From assembly GCA_018223375.1 (NCBI GenBank), contig JAGTTS010000002.1, positions 434,001-498,000 on the forward strand: a stretch of 64,000 bases of DNA, written 5' to 3'. Shown one piece after another: positions 25,622 to 34,308 of this stretch (position 1 is the stretch's first letter; the number at the start of each line of letters is the position of its first letter). Made by a program: the position numbers and the translations under genes. The notes under the pieces are model-generated. The model did no database searches and had not been told where the DNA came from. It was given only the letters and a program-made list of their open reading frames with translations. The stretch comes from Clostridiaceae bacterium Marseille-Q3526 (GTDB lineage Bacteria; Bacillota; Clostridia; Lachnospirales; Lachnospiraceae).

Positions 25622-27171
25622 CGGGCCGCGAAACGTTCCATGCACTCCGCCATGCTGTCCATGGAAGGTTTGTCTGAGACAATGGTTTTCATTCCTGCCG
25701 CACTGGCCGCCCGCCTTGTCTCCTCGCCGATGCAGACTGCCGTAAATCCGGAAAGCTCCTCTGCATCTGGATTTAAAAGATTTAAAAATCCTTCTACCGT
25801 CGACGCGCTGGTAAAGGTTACAAAAGAAAAATCCTGTTTTTTCAAAAGCTCCTTTACCCTCTCTGCCTGCGGTGAGGCGTCTGGCAGGACCGTATCGTAA
25901 AGGGTTTTTTCCTCAAATGGAATTCCTGCCTTTAAAAGCTCTTCTGTGAGAGCGTCCGAGGCTTTCCGGGCCCGGAGGAGAAGCGCCGTTTCAGGGCGTT
26001 TTCCCTGAGCTTCTTCTAAGAGCGTCTCTGCCAGGCCTTTTCCCAGATCCCTGGCATAGTAGCGTTCTGGCATATAGTCGGCAAACAGACCGTATGACTG
26101 AAGAGCCCGTCTGGTGCCTTCCCCAATCACGGCAAAGCGCAGTCCCATCAGGAGCCGCAGATCCAGCTTCTCCCGCTTCATAAATTCAAAAAACAGCTCC
26201 ACTCCGCTGGGGCTGGTAAAGACTGCCCACTGAAACCGTCCAATTTGAGAAACCGTTTCTCTCAAATCCTGAACTTCCTCTTTATCCTGCACCAGCTTTG
26301 GCTCGGCTGAAGGAAGCTCCACCACCTCGGCGCCTGCTTCCCTGAGTCTCCTGGCCATACCGGACGAGCGGCGTCTAGGTCTCGTGACAAGCACCTTCTG
26401 TCCAAAGAGAGGCTTTTCTTCCAGCCAGCCGCAGGTATCGGAAAGACTGCACACCTCTCCCACCGCAATGATGGCCGGAGGTTTGATGCCAGCCTTCTTT
26501 CCGTCCTCCCACAGACGTTCTACTGTGGAAATTACCTTTCTCTGTCCAGCGGTTGTTCCCCGTTCCAGAAGGGCTGCCGGAGTATCCTTGTCCATGCCGC
26601 TTCTGATCAGCTCCTGGCAGATATGTTCCGCCGAGGTCACTCCCATAAGGAAAATGAGAGTCCCTCCTTCCCGCACCATGGCCGCATAATCCATTTCAGC
26701 CGGCTCGCCGTTTTTCCTGTGGCCTGTAATCACATGGAAGGACGGAGCGATTCCTCTGTGGGTCACAGGGATCCCGCAGTAAGCCGGAACCGCTACTGCC
26801 GAGGTGACTCCGGGAACTACCTCAAAGGGGATTTTGTGCTCGCTCAGAACCTGGGCTTCCTCGCTTCCTCTGCCGAATACAAAGGGATCGCCGCCCTTTA
26901 AGCGCACTACTCTCCTGCCCTTAGAAGCCTCCTCCACCAGAATCTGGTTAATCTCTGACTGGCTCTTTGTGTGGGAGCCGCCCCGCTTTCCCACATAAAT
27001 CTGACTGGCCCCTTCGGGAATCCAGCCGAGGATCCCGTCTCCTACCAGCGCATCGTAAACAACAGACTGAGCCGCCTCCAGAACCTCTCTGCCCCGGAGA
27101 GTCAGCAGTCCCGCGTCTCCCGGTCCGGCTCCCACCAGCCACACTTTTCCTTTTTTTATCTCTGTTTTCAT
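25618..27171 (-). CDS. cobA-hemD: Uroporphyrinogen-III C-methyltransferase / uroporphyrinogen-III synthase fusion
   Basis: A fusion of about 517 residues. The N-terminal half is the SAM-dependent methyltransferase that makes precorrin-2 (VWLVGAGPGDAGLLTLRG; VVRLKGGDPFVFGRG; VVPGVTSAVAVPAYCGIPVT). The C-terminal half from about residue 255 (GQKVLVTRPRRRSSGMARRL) is uroporphyrinogen-III synthase (HemD). It therefore closes the ring and commits it to corrinoid and sirohaem in one polypeptide. ATG at 27171 is preferred; ATG at 27180 is nearly on top of the AAGGGAG site. The start overlaps the hemC stop. The operon is dehydrogenase, hemC, cobA-hemD, feeding the cbi operon 5 kb away. Confidence 0.94.
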   Translation of the reverse strand: MKTEIKKGKVWLVGAGPGDAGLLTLRGREVLEAAQSVVYDALVGDGILGWIPEGASQIYVGKRGGSHTKSQSEINQILVEEASKGRRVVRLKGGDPFVFGRGSEEAQVLSEHKIPFEVVPGVTSAVAVPAYCGIPVTHRGIAPSFHVITGHRKNGEPAEMDYAAMVREGGTLIFLMGVTSAEHICQELIRSGMDKDTPAALLERGTTAGQRKVISTVERLWEDGKKAGIKPPAIIAVGEVCSLSDTCGWLEEKPLFGQKVLVTRPRRRSSGMARRLREAGAEVVELPSAEPKLVQDKEEVQDLRETVSQIGRFQWAVFTSPSGVELFFEFMKREKLDLRLLMGLRFAVIGEGTRRALQSYGLFADYMPERYYARDLGKGLAETLLEEAQGKRPETALLLRARKASDALTEELLKAGIPFEEKTLYDTVLPDASPQAERVKELLKKQDFSFVTFTSASTVEGFLNLLNPDAEELSGFTAVCIGEETRRAASAAGMKTIVSDKPSMDSMAECMERFAAR

Positions 27172-28076
27172 TCTCCGCATTCTCCCTTGTTTTTCCCCTG
27201 TGTCTTCAATTTCACAGCCAGAAGATATCCCAGCTCTCCGGCCTTTTCTATCTCTCCCCGCATCGTTCCCGTTACCGCTCTCTTCTCCGCTTCATCATAG
27301 TAAAGTCCCCGCAGAACGAGCGTGTCTTTCTCAACAGAAGCGCAGGCGGCCACAGGAGAGGAACATCCTCCGTCTAATGTCCTCACGAAGCTTCTCTCCG
27401 CCTCTGCCATGATTTCTGATTCTCTCGAATTTATCTTTTCCAGAAAGGGCCTCATGGCCTCTCCTCTTCCCTGAATGGCCAGAGTCCCCTGTCCGGCAGC
27501 TGGAATCATCTCTTCCACTGAGAAAAAACGGCTGATCCGATCTTCTAATCCCATTCTGCAGATTCCGGCAGCCGCCAGGATTAAAGCGTCGTACTCCCCG
27601 GCGTCCAGTTTTCGCAGGCGGGTATGGATATTTCCCCGGATCCCCTTAAATTCTGCCTCGGGATAGAGCTTTGCCGCCTGGATGATTCTCCTGCTGCTGC
27701 CCGTTCCAATCACCGGCTTCTCAGGAAGGCGGCTGAGGCCTTTCCTCAAAATCAGCACGTCCCTTTTATCCTCCCTGCAGGACCATGCCAGAACTGGAAG
27801 CTTCTCCGGAATTTCCATGGGCATATCTTTTAAGCTGTGAACGGAAATGTCAATTCTTCCGTCTAACAGGGCTCTGTCCAGCTCCTTTACAAATAACCCC
27901 TTTCCTCCAATCTGATTCAGCGCCTGATCTAAGATTTTGTCTCCGGTAGTTTTCATGGTCACAAGCTCTGTCCTGACGTCTGGATTCGCCTGGCAGATCT
28001 GCTCCATAATAAGCTCCGACTGGCGGACCGCCAAAAGACTTTCCCTGCTTCCTACCCGTATCATATTACCGTTCAT
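27168..28076 (-). CDS. hemC: Hydroxymethylbilane synthase (porphobilinogen deaminase)
   Basis: A 302-residue enzyme that polymerises four porphobilinogen units. It starts MNGNMIRVGSRESLLAVRQ and contains IDISVHSLKDMP and the dipyrromethane cofactor cysteine in DGGCSSPVAACA (about residue 233). The longer open frame adds 13 residues upstream, but AGGGGAG sits 8 nt before the chosen ATG. It overlaps the preceding dehydrogenase gene by 11 nt and the following cobA-hemD start by 4 nt. Confidence 0.95.
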   Translation of the reverse strand: MNGNMIRVGSRESLLAVRQSELIMEQICQANPDVRTELVTMKTTGDKILDQALNQIGGKGLFVKELDRALLDGRIDISVHSLKDMPMEIPEKLPVLAWSCREDKRDVLILRKGLSRLPEKPVIGTGSSRRIIQAAKLYPEAEFKGIRGNIHTRLRKLDAGEYDALILAAAGICRMGLEDRISRFFSVEEMIPAAGQGTLAIQGRGEAMRPFLEKINSRESEIMAEAERSFVRTLDGGCSSPVAACASVEKDTLVLRGLYYDEAEKRAVTGTMRGEIEKAGELGYLLAVKLKTQGKNKGECGE

Positions 28077-28608
28077 CGGCTCTGCTCCCCTCTTTCTTCT
28101 CTGTCTTATCTGCAATCCGTGCCTGTTCTCTCCAGCTTTCTTCCCATTCCGTCAGAAAAGCTCTCACCTCTTCGCAGGCCCGTTTTGCCAGCCGGTGGTC
28201 TTCTCCCCCTGTGGTCACTCCTGCCGTCACGGAGCCGGCGCAGGCAATCCCGGGGAAATAAAAATCTGACAGAGACCGATCTGCGGCCGCGTTCACAAAA
28301 GCTCCCATCCGCCTTCCATCTGAAACTGCCAGCAAATCCGTCTCCCTGTTTCCAGTTGCCGTAAGCACCATGAAAAAATCGGGAGCCTTTTCCAGGAGCC
28401 GCGTTCTGTACGCCTCATACGGTTCCCGGATCCAGGACAATCCGTTCCATCCTTCCATCTCTTTCAGCTTCCGGCCGTCCGGATCCACCGCTGTCACCTG
28501 GGCTCCGAATTTTAACAGTGTTAAAATCCGCCTGCTTCCTATGGTTCCGGCCCCCACTGCCAAAACGTGTTTCCCCTCAAGATCTACAAACATTGGAAAA
28601 TATGACAT
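28066..28608 (-). CDS. Precorrin-2 dehydrogenase (sirohaem synthase N-domain type)
   Basis: A 180-residue NAD-dependent enzyme that oxidises precorrin-2 to sirohydrochlorin. The Rossmann motif is VLAVGAGTIGSRRILTLLK at about residues 15-33, with the active-site region VNAAADRSLSDFYFPG near 110. It is a stand-alone dehydrogenase with no methyltransferase or obvious ferrochelatase extension. GGAGG lies 5 nt upstream of ATG 28608, which is preferred over the upstream start at 28620. It begins the short tetrapyrrole operon; hemA, hemL and hemB are not in the window. Confidence 0.88.
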   Translation of the reverse strand: MSYFPMFVDLEGKHVLAVGAGTIGSRRILTLLKFGAQVTAVDPDGRKLKEMEGWNGLSWIREPYEAYRTRLLEKAPDFFMVLTATGNRETDLLAVSDGRRMGAFVNAAADRSLSDFYFPGIACAGSVTAGVTTGGEDHRLAKRACEEVRAFLTEWEESWREQARIADKTEKKEGSRADER

Positions 28609-28687
28609 GCCCGCCTCCAATTCTTCTTTTCACATTCCTCTTATTATACACAAAATCACGTTTTTTTCAAATAAATTTATCTGGCGA

Positions 28688-28716
28688 TTGACGGCTTGGG
28701 ATTTGGCCTGTATACT
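28688..28716 (+). promoter_or_regulatory. Promoter of the small acidic protein gene
   Basis: TTGACG (28688-28693), a 17-bp spacer and TATACT (28711-28716), 35 nt before the start codon and divergent from the tetrapyrrole operon. Confidence 0.75.
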
Positions 28717-28750
28717 GGAGGAAAACATCGGCAGAGAAAGGAAGGGCTCT

Positions 28751-29005
28751 ATGGAAGAAGTGTTCCGGGCAATCGAGGATAAAATCAGAGAAACAGGATA
28801 TGACGGTCTCATAGACGGAGAGACATTTTACGATGAAATCTGTGATGAAATCGAAGACAAGGAGGTCGGCTCCTATCTCTTTATGTCTAAAAGGGACAAC
28901 GGAGATATCTTTGAGTATAAGGTAGATGTGATGGAGGATCAGTTTAATCTCTCTTACGTCACTATCACCTCAGGAGACCGCAGCTTTCACGCAGATTTCG
29001 ACTAA
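28751..29005 (+). CDS. Small acidic protein of unknown function
   Basis: An 84-residue acidic protein, MEEVFRAIEDKI at the N-terminus and HADFD at the C-terminus, rich in Asp and Glu. It looks like a compact alpha/beta fold: one helix, then alternating strands (GSYLFMSKRDNGDIFEYKVD). AGGAAGG precedes the ATG and a near-consensus promoter lies upstream. A longer in-frame reading back to 28370 is antisense to the dehydrogenase gene and is not supported. I do not recognise the family. The gene has its own promoter and a strong terminator, so it is probably real. Confidence 0.72.
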   Translation: MEEVFRAIEDKIRETGYDGLIDGETFYDEICDEIEDKEVGSYLFMSKRDNGDIFEYKVDVMEDQFNLSYVTITSGDRSFHADFD

Positions 29006-29043
29006 ACGTTGTCCTTTGCATCATGCAGCGGAAAACAAAACTA

Positions 29044-29097
29044 CCCGCAGGAGAAAACGGATACGCTATACATTCCGTCTCCCCTGCGGGCTTTTTT
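29044..29097. terminator. Terminator between the small acidic gene and the PerM-type gene
   Basis: CCCGCAGG (29044-29051) pairs with CCTGCGGG (29083-29090), and further pairing inside is followed on the plus strand by six T. It serves the plus-strand gene and may also stop the convergent minus-strand transcript. Confidence 0.8.
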
Positions 29098-29098
29098 A

Positions 29099-30328
29099 TT
29101 AATTCTTATGTTCTGCTTCTGAAGGCGTACCCAGGTCTTTCTCTTGCTTCTCCTGCGCTTTCTGTTCTCTTGCAGACGTCCATTTTGCACGTTCTATTTT
29201 CTTTTCCTTTAACTGGATCCCCACATCCTCCTTTATCAGGGCATAGGCCACAGAGCAGAGTGGAATGAAAACCAGCATTCCCATAATTCCCAGCATACTG
29301 CCGCCTAAAGACACGGCGGCCAGCACCCAGATAGAAGGGAGGCCCACCGAACCGCCTACCACGTGAGGATAAATGAGATTTCCTTCTATCTGCTGGAGCA
29401 CGAAGAAAATAATGGTAAACCAGAGGGCCTGCATAGGGCTCACCATGAGCATCAGAAAGATTCCCACCGCGCAGCCGATGAAGGCTCCAAAAATAGGAAT
29501 CAGCGCCGTAAACGCAATCAACACTCCGATTAAAAGGGCAAACGGAAGCCTGAGAACCGTCAGCGTTATAAAAAACATAGTGCCCAGAATGACCGCTTCC
29601 GCACACTGCCCTGTGAGAAATTTAGAAAAAATCCGCTCCGTCATCCGCAGAATATCCAGCCCCCGATCCACTGCCTTCTCCGGAAAATACGCGTAGAACA
29701 GGCGCTTAAACTGCCTGGACAGAGTTTCCTTCTGAAGCAGGATATAGAGGGAAAAGATAAAGGAAATACTGAGTGTCGTAAGTCCGCTGGCAATGGAGAC
29801 AGCAGCTGTTACGGTAGATGATAAAATACTTCCCGCACCGACTGTCACAAACGCGGCCACGTCCTCCATCAGAGTTTTCCAGTCCACCTCAATACTGTTA
29901 ATGTACTCTACAATTTCCGGATACTGGGCGAATACCCGCTCCGCCTGAATCTGCATATTTTCAAAAAAGGCGGGAACCAGACGTTTTAATCCCATCAGCG
30001 TGCTGGTCAGCTCCGGAACGACTACCAAAACGACCACAGCCATGATGACGAGTACAGAAAAAATGGCCAGCAGAAGGCTGGCAGGACGTTTCAGGCGGCT
30101 GTCTTCCTTCATTTTTAAAACCTCGCCCAGGATTCTGTTTTCAATAAAACGCATCGGCACATTTAAAATAAAAGCGATAGCGGCTCCGGCCAGAAATGGA
30201 AACAGCAGCCGGAAAGCTGCCTTAAAAAAAGCTGCCACATATTCCATGTGAAAGGCCAGGGCCAGAATGACTACCGTGTAGAGTATCAGAACCATCGCCC
30301 GTTTCATATTGTCTTTGTTTAACTCCAT
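29099..30328 (-). CDS. AI-2E/PerM family membrane transporter
   Basis: A 409-residue polytopic protein with about eight hydrophobic segments. It matches the PerM/YtvI-like family: paired helices at the N-terminus, a large soluble loop around residues 120-190, and the conserved C-terminal sections IPIFGAFIGCAVGIFLMLM and EGNLIYPHVVGGSVGLP. Related proteins export quorum signals, act as Na+/H+ antiporters or appear in sporulation; which applies here cannot be told. The last 40 residues are charged (Lys/Glu-rich) and cytosolic. The alaX-type gene lies 8 nt upstream in the same direction. Confidence 0.85.
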   Translation of the reverse strand: MELNKDNMKRAMVLILYTVVILALAFHMEYVAAFFKAAFRLLFPFLAGAAIAFILNVPMRFIENRILGEVLKMKEDSRLKRPASLLLAIFSVLVIMAVVVLVVVPELTSTLMGLKRLVPAFFENMQIQAERVFAQYPEIVEYINSIEVDWKTLMEDVAAFVTVGAGSILSSTVTAAVSIASGLTTLSISFIFSLYILLQKETLSRQFKRLFYAYFPEKAVDRGLDILRMTERIFSKFLTGQCAEAVILGTMFFITLTVLRLPFALLIGVLIAFTALIPIFGAFIGCAVGIFLMLMVSPMQALWFTIIFFVLQQIEGNLIYPHVVGGSVGLPSIWVLAAVSLGGSMLGIMGMLVFIPLCSVAYALIKEDVGIQLKEKKIERAKWTSAREQKAQEKQEKDLGTPSEAEHKN

Positions 30329-30336
30329 AACTCCCC

Positions 30337-31512
30337 TTATTCTATCTCTCTGTTTTCTGTCCCAGTAAGCTCTGAAAACCAGGCTGTTACCTCTTCCCTG
30401 GACGCTTTTACGCTTCCCTGGGCCATCTGAGCGCTTCCGCCTCCCCGGCCGTTTAACGCCTGATTGAGTCTCTGGCTGAACGCCTTCATATCCTGTGTTC
30501 TGCTGGCAGCTGCATAGGAATATCCGTCCTTTCCGCCGCCGAATACGACTGTAACCGCTCCCTTTCCCTTTTCCATGAGAAGGTTGCTGAACTGACGCAC
30601 CTGAACCGGCGAAAAGGGTTCCTCAAAGACGGCTAAAACCTTGTCAGAATCTGGATAACTGTCAGATTTCAGATCCATCAGCTGTCTGGTCAGGGCAATT
30701 CCTGCCGCCTTCTCCTCAGAAAGCTCTTCCTTCTGCCGCCTTACAGCCTCCACAATCTCTTCCACCTTTGCCGACAGCAGGGCGGAGATCTCCGACGCCT
30801 GCTCCACTCTTCTCTCGCAGGCTAAAAGAGCCTTTTTGCCGCAGAGCATGGAAATACGCACGCCGCCTTTGTAGTTAATCATGGACAGAAATTTAATCAG
30901 CCCAATCTCTCCCGTGCAGGCCACATGAGTTCCGCAGCAGGCGCACACGTCCGTCCCTGGAATTTCTACAATGCGCACCTGGCCGGTCAGCTCCTTCTTG
31001 CTTCTGTAATCAAGCTGTGAAAGCTCTTCCTCCGGCGGATAAAAGATATGCAGAGGAAGATTATCCCAGACCGCCTGGTTGGCCTGCCTTTCAATTTCCA
31101 TCAGCTGTTCCCATGTCATAGGGCCGTTTAAGTCAATGGTCATTTCCTCCGTTCCCATGTGAAAGCCCACGTTGTCGTAACCGAAGACCCTGTGAATCAG
31201 CCCTGACACAATATGCTCTCCAGAATGCTGCTGCATGTTGGAAAAGCGTTCCTCCCAGTTGATCTCTCCCTGCACCGCAGCGCCCTCTTCCAGAGCCAGA
31301 TCCGTGAGGTGAACGATTCTTCCGTCTCTCTCCTGTACGTCCAGCACATGGGCTTCTCCCAGGGTTCCCGTATCAGACGGCTGGCCTCCTCCCTCCGGAT
31401 AAAACGCTGTCCTGTCAAGTTCTATCTCAAATCCCCTTTTCACCGGCAAGCAGGAAACGACCCTGGCTGTGAAAACGCGTAAATAGGGTTCCTCGTAAAA
31501 TAATTTCTCCAT
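30337..31512 (-). CDS. Alanyl-tRNA editing protein (AlaX long form with DHHA1)
   Basis: A 391-residue free-standing editing protein that hydrolyses Ser- or Gly-charged tRNA-Ala. The N-terminal beta-barrel has RTAFYPEGGGQPSD. The zinc site of the editing domain is formed by QQHSGEHIVSG (about residues 95-105) and CACCGTHVACTG (about 195-206). A C-terminal DHHA1 domain from about 290 includes VVFGGGKDGYSYAAAS. It lacks the aminoacylation domain. Length agrees with the bacterial AlaX-L class. Likely co-transcribed with the PerM-type gene. Confidence 0.92.
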   Translation of the reverse strand: MEKLFYEEPYLRVFTARVVSCLPVKRGFEIELDRTAFYPEGGGQPSDTGTLGEAHVLDVQERDGRIVHLTDLALEEGAAVQGEINWEERFSNMQQHSGEHIVSGLIHRVFGYDNVGFHMGTEEMTIDLNGPMTWEQLMEIERQANQAVWDNLPLHIFYPPEEELSQLDYRSKKELTGQVRIVEIPGTDVCACCGTHVACTGEIGLIKFLSMINYKGGVRISMLCGKKALLACERRVEQASEISALLSAKVEEIVEAVRRQKEELSEEKAAGIALTRQLMDLKSDSYPDSDKVLAVFEEPFSPVQVRQFSNLLMEKGKGAVTVVFGGGKDGYSYAAASRTQDMKAFSQRLNQALNGRGGGSAQMAQGSVKASREEVTAWFSELTGTENREIE

Positions 31513-31704
31513 GATTTATGCTTCATCCTCCTGTAAAAACCTGTCTGGCCTGATTCTTATAATTATACACAGTTTCTGCCCCGGTTCAATCACCCTGAGC
31601 GGAAATTTTCCAGATTCTTTTCATTTTATTTTCGTTCTTGTGGAAACAGTGGCAAGCCGCCCGGCATATGATGGAGTGTATAGAAAATGTCGGAGGAACT
31701 GAAT

Positions 31705-31950
31705 ATGAGCGATTTATCAGCAACTAACTGCGGATGCGGATGTGAGGCAGCAGGAGGAGGAAATAACCTGATTTTCCTGATTCTCATTCTGATCTGCTGC
31801 GGCGGATGCGGCGGCGGCTTCTGCTGTGAACATAATGGATGCGGCGGCGGGTGCGGCGGTTTTGGAGGCGGATGCGAATGCCTGATCTGGATTATCCTGC
31901 TGTGCTGCTGCTGTGGCGGCGGAGGCGGAAACGGCGGCTTTTGCTGCTGA
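31705..31950 (+). CDS. Cys/Gly-rich small protein (chorion-like), possible spore-coat component
   Basis: An 81-residue protein with about 18 Cys and 26 Gly. Two short hydrophobic stretches (NLIFLILILICC and CLIWIILLCCCC) are separated by Gly-Cys repeats such as GCGGGCGGFGGGC. GGAGG lies 8 nt upstream of ATG 31705; a start 18 nt earlier lacks such a site. It is alone on the plus strand between alaX and cbiC. Similar Cys/Gly-rich proteins in Clostridia are annotated as chorion-class high-cysteine proteins with no proven role. A GCATATGAT element about 35 nt upstream resembles the -10 of sporulation sigma factors, so a mother-cell coat protein is possible. Confidence 0.65.
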   Translation: MSDLSATNCGCGCEAAGGGNNLIFLILILICCGGCGGGFCCEHNGCGGGCGGFGGGCECLIWIILLCCCCGGGGGNGGFCC

Positions 31951-31993
31951 TTGCAGACTGCCTGAAAACATAGCCCACACCGGCTGAGCAGGA

Positions 31994-32029
31994 GTCCGCC
32001 GCGCAGAAAATTGTCTTTGTGCGGCGGAC
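31994..32029. terminator. GC-rich hairpin between the Cys-rich gene and cbiC
   Basis: GTCCGCCGC (31994-32002) pairs with GCGGCGGAC (32021-32029). No T run follows on either strand, so it may stop convergent transcripts poorly or act as an RNA-stability element. Confidence 0.4.
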
Positions 32030-32048
32030 GCTGGCTCTGATGAAAGGC

Positions 32049-32702
32049 TTATCTTTCTCTGGCCAGCTGGTAAATCAGGCCGTTGCAGATGGCCGCGGCT
32101 ACGTTGCTGCCGCCTTTTCTGCCCCGGGCCACAATATAGGGAATGTCTTTTAAGGAGAGAATCAGCTCCTTTGACTGCACCACGTTGACGAATCCTACCG
32201 GAACCCCGATAATCAGCTTCGGAGCCAGTCTGCCTTCCTGAATCAGCTCAAACAGCCGGACCAGGGCAGTCGGCGCATTTCCAACAGCGATAATACAGTC
32301 CCGGCCCAGCTCTGCCGCCTTATCCATGCTGGCAGAGGCTCTGGTGGTTCCCTTCTGTCTGGCTTTTTCTGCCACATCATTGTCTGCCATAAAGCAGAGA
32401 ACCTCTCCCCCCAGCCGTTCCAGGCTTTTTTTGTTAATTCCAGCCTTTCCCATATTCGTATCCGTGATAATCACTGCCCCGCTTTTCAGCGCTTCCAGCG
32501 CCTGCTTCACTGCTCCCTCCGAAAAAATCAGATTTTCAGCGTAGTCGAAGTCTGCCGTTGTGTGGATGACGCGTTTTAAGATCAGCTCTTCTTCAGGAAG
32601 AAAGGTTTTCTCAGGAAACAGCGCGTTCAGCTCCTCTGAGATAATCTCAAAGCTTCTCTCTTCTATTTTTTCAGGCAGAATCTGTTCCAACTCTGTTTTC
32701 AT
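32049..32702 (-). CDS. cbiC: Cobalt-precorrin-8 methylmutase
   Basis: A 217-residue enzyme that moves the C11 methyl group to C12, giving cobyrinic acid. The catalytic histidine lies in VIHTTADFDY (about residue 47), and the family motifs ITDTNMGKAGINK, GNAPTALVRLFEL and GVPVGFVNVVQSKE are all present. Length is normal. It is the last gene of the cobD-cbiP-cbiC group. A 60-nt gap separates it from cbiP upstream. Confidence 0.95.
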   Translation of the reverse strand: MKTELEQILPEKIEERSFEIISEELNALFPEKTFLPEEELILKRVIHTTADFDYAENLIFSEGAVKQALEALKSGAVIITDTNMGKAGINKKSLERLGGEVLCFMADNDVAEKARQKGTTRASASMDKAAELGRDCIIAVGNAPTALVRLFELIQEGRLAPKLIIGVPVGFVNVVQSKELILSLKDIPYIVARGRKGGSNVAAAICNGLIYQLARER

Positions 32703-32762
32703 ATCATTTCATCCTCTTTCTCTTGTTTTCCTGTCCCGGCATGCCTGCCAGAAGTTCTGTTC

Positions 32763-34307
32763 CTATATTCCCTCCCGGAGGATTTTATAAATCAAATCCA
32801 TATCGAGACTTTTCCTCAGTTCGCCCGCCAGAAGATCAAACTGTTCTTCCCGGTATGCGCTGTAGTCAAAGTTCTGCCTGTTTGACAGGCTCATTCCTTT
32901 CTTTGCAAGGAGAGCCTCCGCCAGAGATTCTGCCACTCCTGGAGCGTCAAAAATTCCATGCACATAGGTTCCGCAAACATTCTCCTTAAAACAGCCGTCC
33001 GGCTTTTCAAACATCTGTTCCATCTGTTCTTCTTCCTCCCGCTTCTGGCATTCTGACAGCTTCAGGAGGGATTTTGCCCCGGCCAGGCATCTGGTCCGTC
33101 CCATATGAATTTCATATCCGGAAATGCGTTTCCCGGAAAGAGCGGAAAAAATCCCTGGAAGCTTTTCAAAGGTTCCCGTCACCTGTGTTCTCATTTTTTC
33201 TTCCTCAAATTCCGTCTCTGTCTCCAAAAGCCCCATTCCGCGGACTTCTGTGTTCTCTGTTCCTGACTCCAGCCCCCTGCTGTCTCTCAGGCGCCTTCCC
33301 ATCATCTGATAGCCGCCGCAGATGCCGAATATGGAAATTCCTGCTGCAGACGCTTTCAGCACAGCGGCCTCCAGACCATTCTGGCGCATCCAGAGCAGAT
33401 CGGAGATGGTGTTTTTTGTCCCCGGCAGGATAATCAGATCCGGCTGCGCCAGCTCTGACGTGCGTTCCACATACCGGACAGCGACTCCGTCTATGCAGGA
33501 AAACACATTAAAATCAGTGAAATTGGAAAGTCTGGGAAAACGGATGACAGCGATATCTAAAAGCGCCCCCTCCGCTCTGCTGCTCAGACGGCTGCTCAGA
33601 CTGTCCTCGTCCTCAATATCTGCCTTTATATATGGAACGATTCCCGCCACCGGGATCTGGCACAGCTTCTCAATCATATCGGCTCCCGGCTCTAAAATCG
33701 TTCTGTCGCCGCGGAATTTATTGATAATCAGCCCTTTGACGTACCTGCGCTCCTCCTCTTCCAGAAGCATCACCGTACCGTAAAGCTGGGCAAATACGCC
33801 TCCCCGGTCAATGTCGCCGGCCAGAAGCACAGGGGCCTTCGCCATCCTGGCCATCCCCATATTTACAATATCGTCCTGCTTCAGATTGATTTCCGCCGGG
33901 CTTCCGGCTCCCTCAATCACGATGATATCATATTCCTGATCCAGCTTTTCATAGGCTTTCTGAATCACTGGAATCAGTTTTTTCTTGTACTGGAAATACT
34001 CTCTGGCCGGCATGGTTCCCATTGGCTTCCCCATGACAATCACCTGAGAACCTACATCATTGGTCGGCTTCAGAAGAATTGGATTCATAGCCGCCTCAGG
34101 GAGAACGCCAGCTGCCTGAGCCTGCACCACCTGAGCCCGTCCCATTTCCAGCCCTTCCGAAGTAATATAGGAATTGAGAGCCATGTTCTGAGATTTAAAG
34201 GGAGCCGTCCGAAAACCATCCTGTCTGAAAATACGGCAGAGTCCAGCAGCAATCAAACTTTTTCCCGCGTTTGACATGGTGCCCTGTATCATAATCGCCT
34301 TTGCCAT
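32763..34307 (-). CDS. cbiP: Cobyric acid synthase (glutamine-hydrolysing)
   Basis: A 514-residue amidotransferase that amidates side chains b, d, e and g of the corrin ring. The N-terminal dethiobiotin synthetase-like ATPase domain has MIQGTMSNAGKSLIAAG. The C-terminal class I glutamine amidotransferase has the nucleophile in FGICGGYQMMGRR (about residue 337) and the His in YVHGIFD. It abuts the cobD frame with one nucleotide between them and precedes cbiC. Confidence 0.96.
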   Translation of the reverse strand: MAKAIMIQGTMSNAGKSLIAAGLCRIFRQDGFRTAPFKSQNMALNSYITSEGLEMGRAQVVQAQAAGVLPEAAMNPILLKPTNDVGSQVIVMGKPMGTMPAREYFQYKKKLIPVIQKAYEKLDQEYDIIVIEGAGSPAEINLKQDDIVNMGMARMAKAPVLLAGDIDRGGVFAQLYGTVMLLEEEERRYVKGLIINKFRGDRTILEPGADMIEKLCQIPVAGIVPYIKADIEDEDSLSSRLSSRAEGALLDIAVIRFPRLSNFTDFNVFSCIDGVAVRYVERTSELAQPDLIILPGTKNTISDLLWMRQNGLEAAVLKASAAGISIFGICGGYQMMGRRLRDSRGLESGTENTEVRGMGLLETETEFEEEKMRTQVTGTFEKLPGIFSALSGKRISGYEIHMGRTRCLAGAKSLLKLSECQKREEEEQMEQMFEKPDGCFKENVCGTYVHGIFDAPGVAESLAEALLAKKGMSLSNRQNFDYSAYREEQFDLLAGELRKSLDMDLIYKILREGI

Positions 34308-34308
34308 T

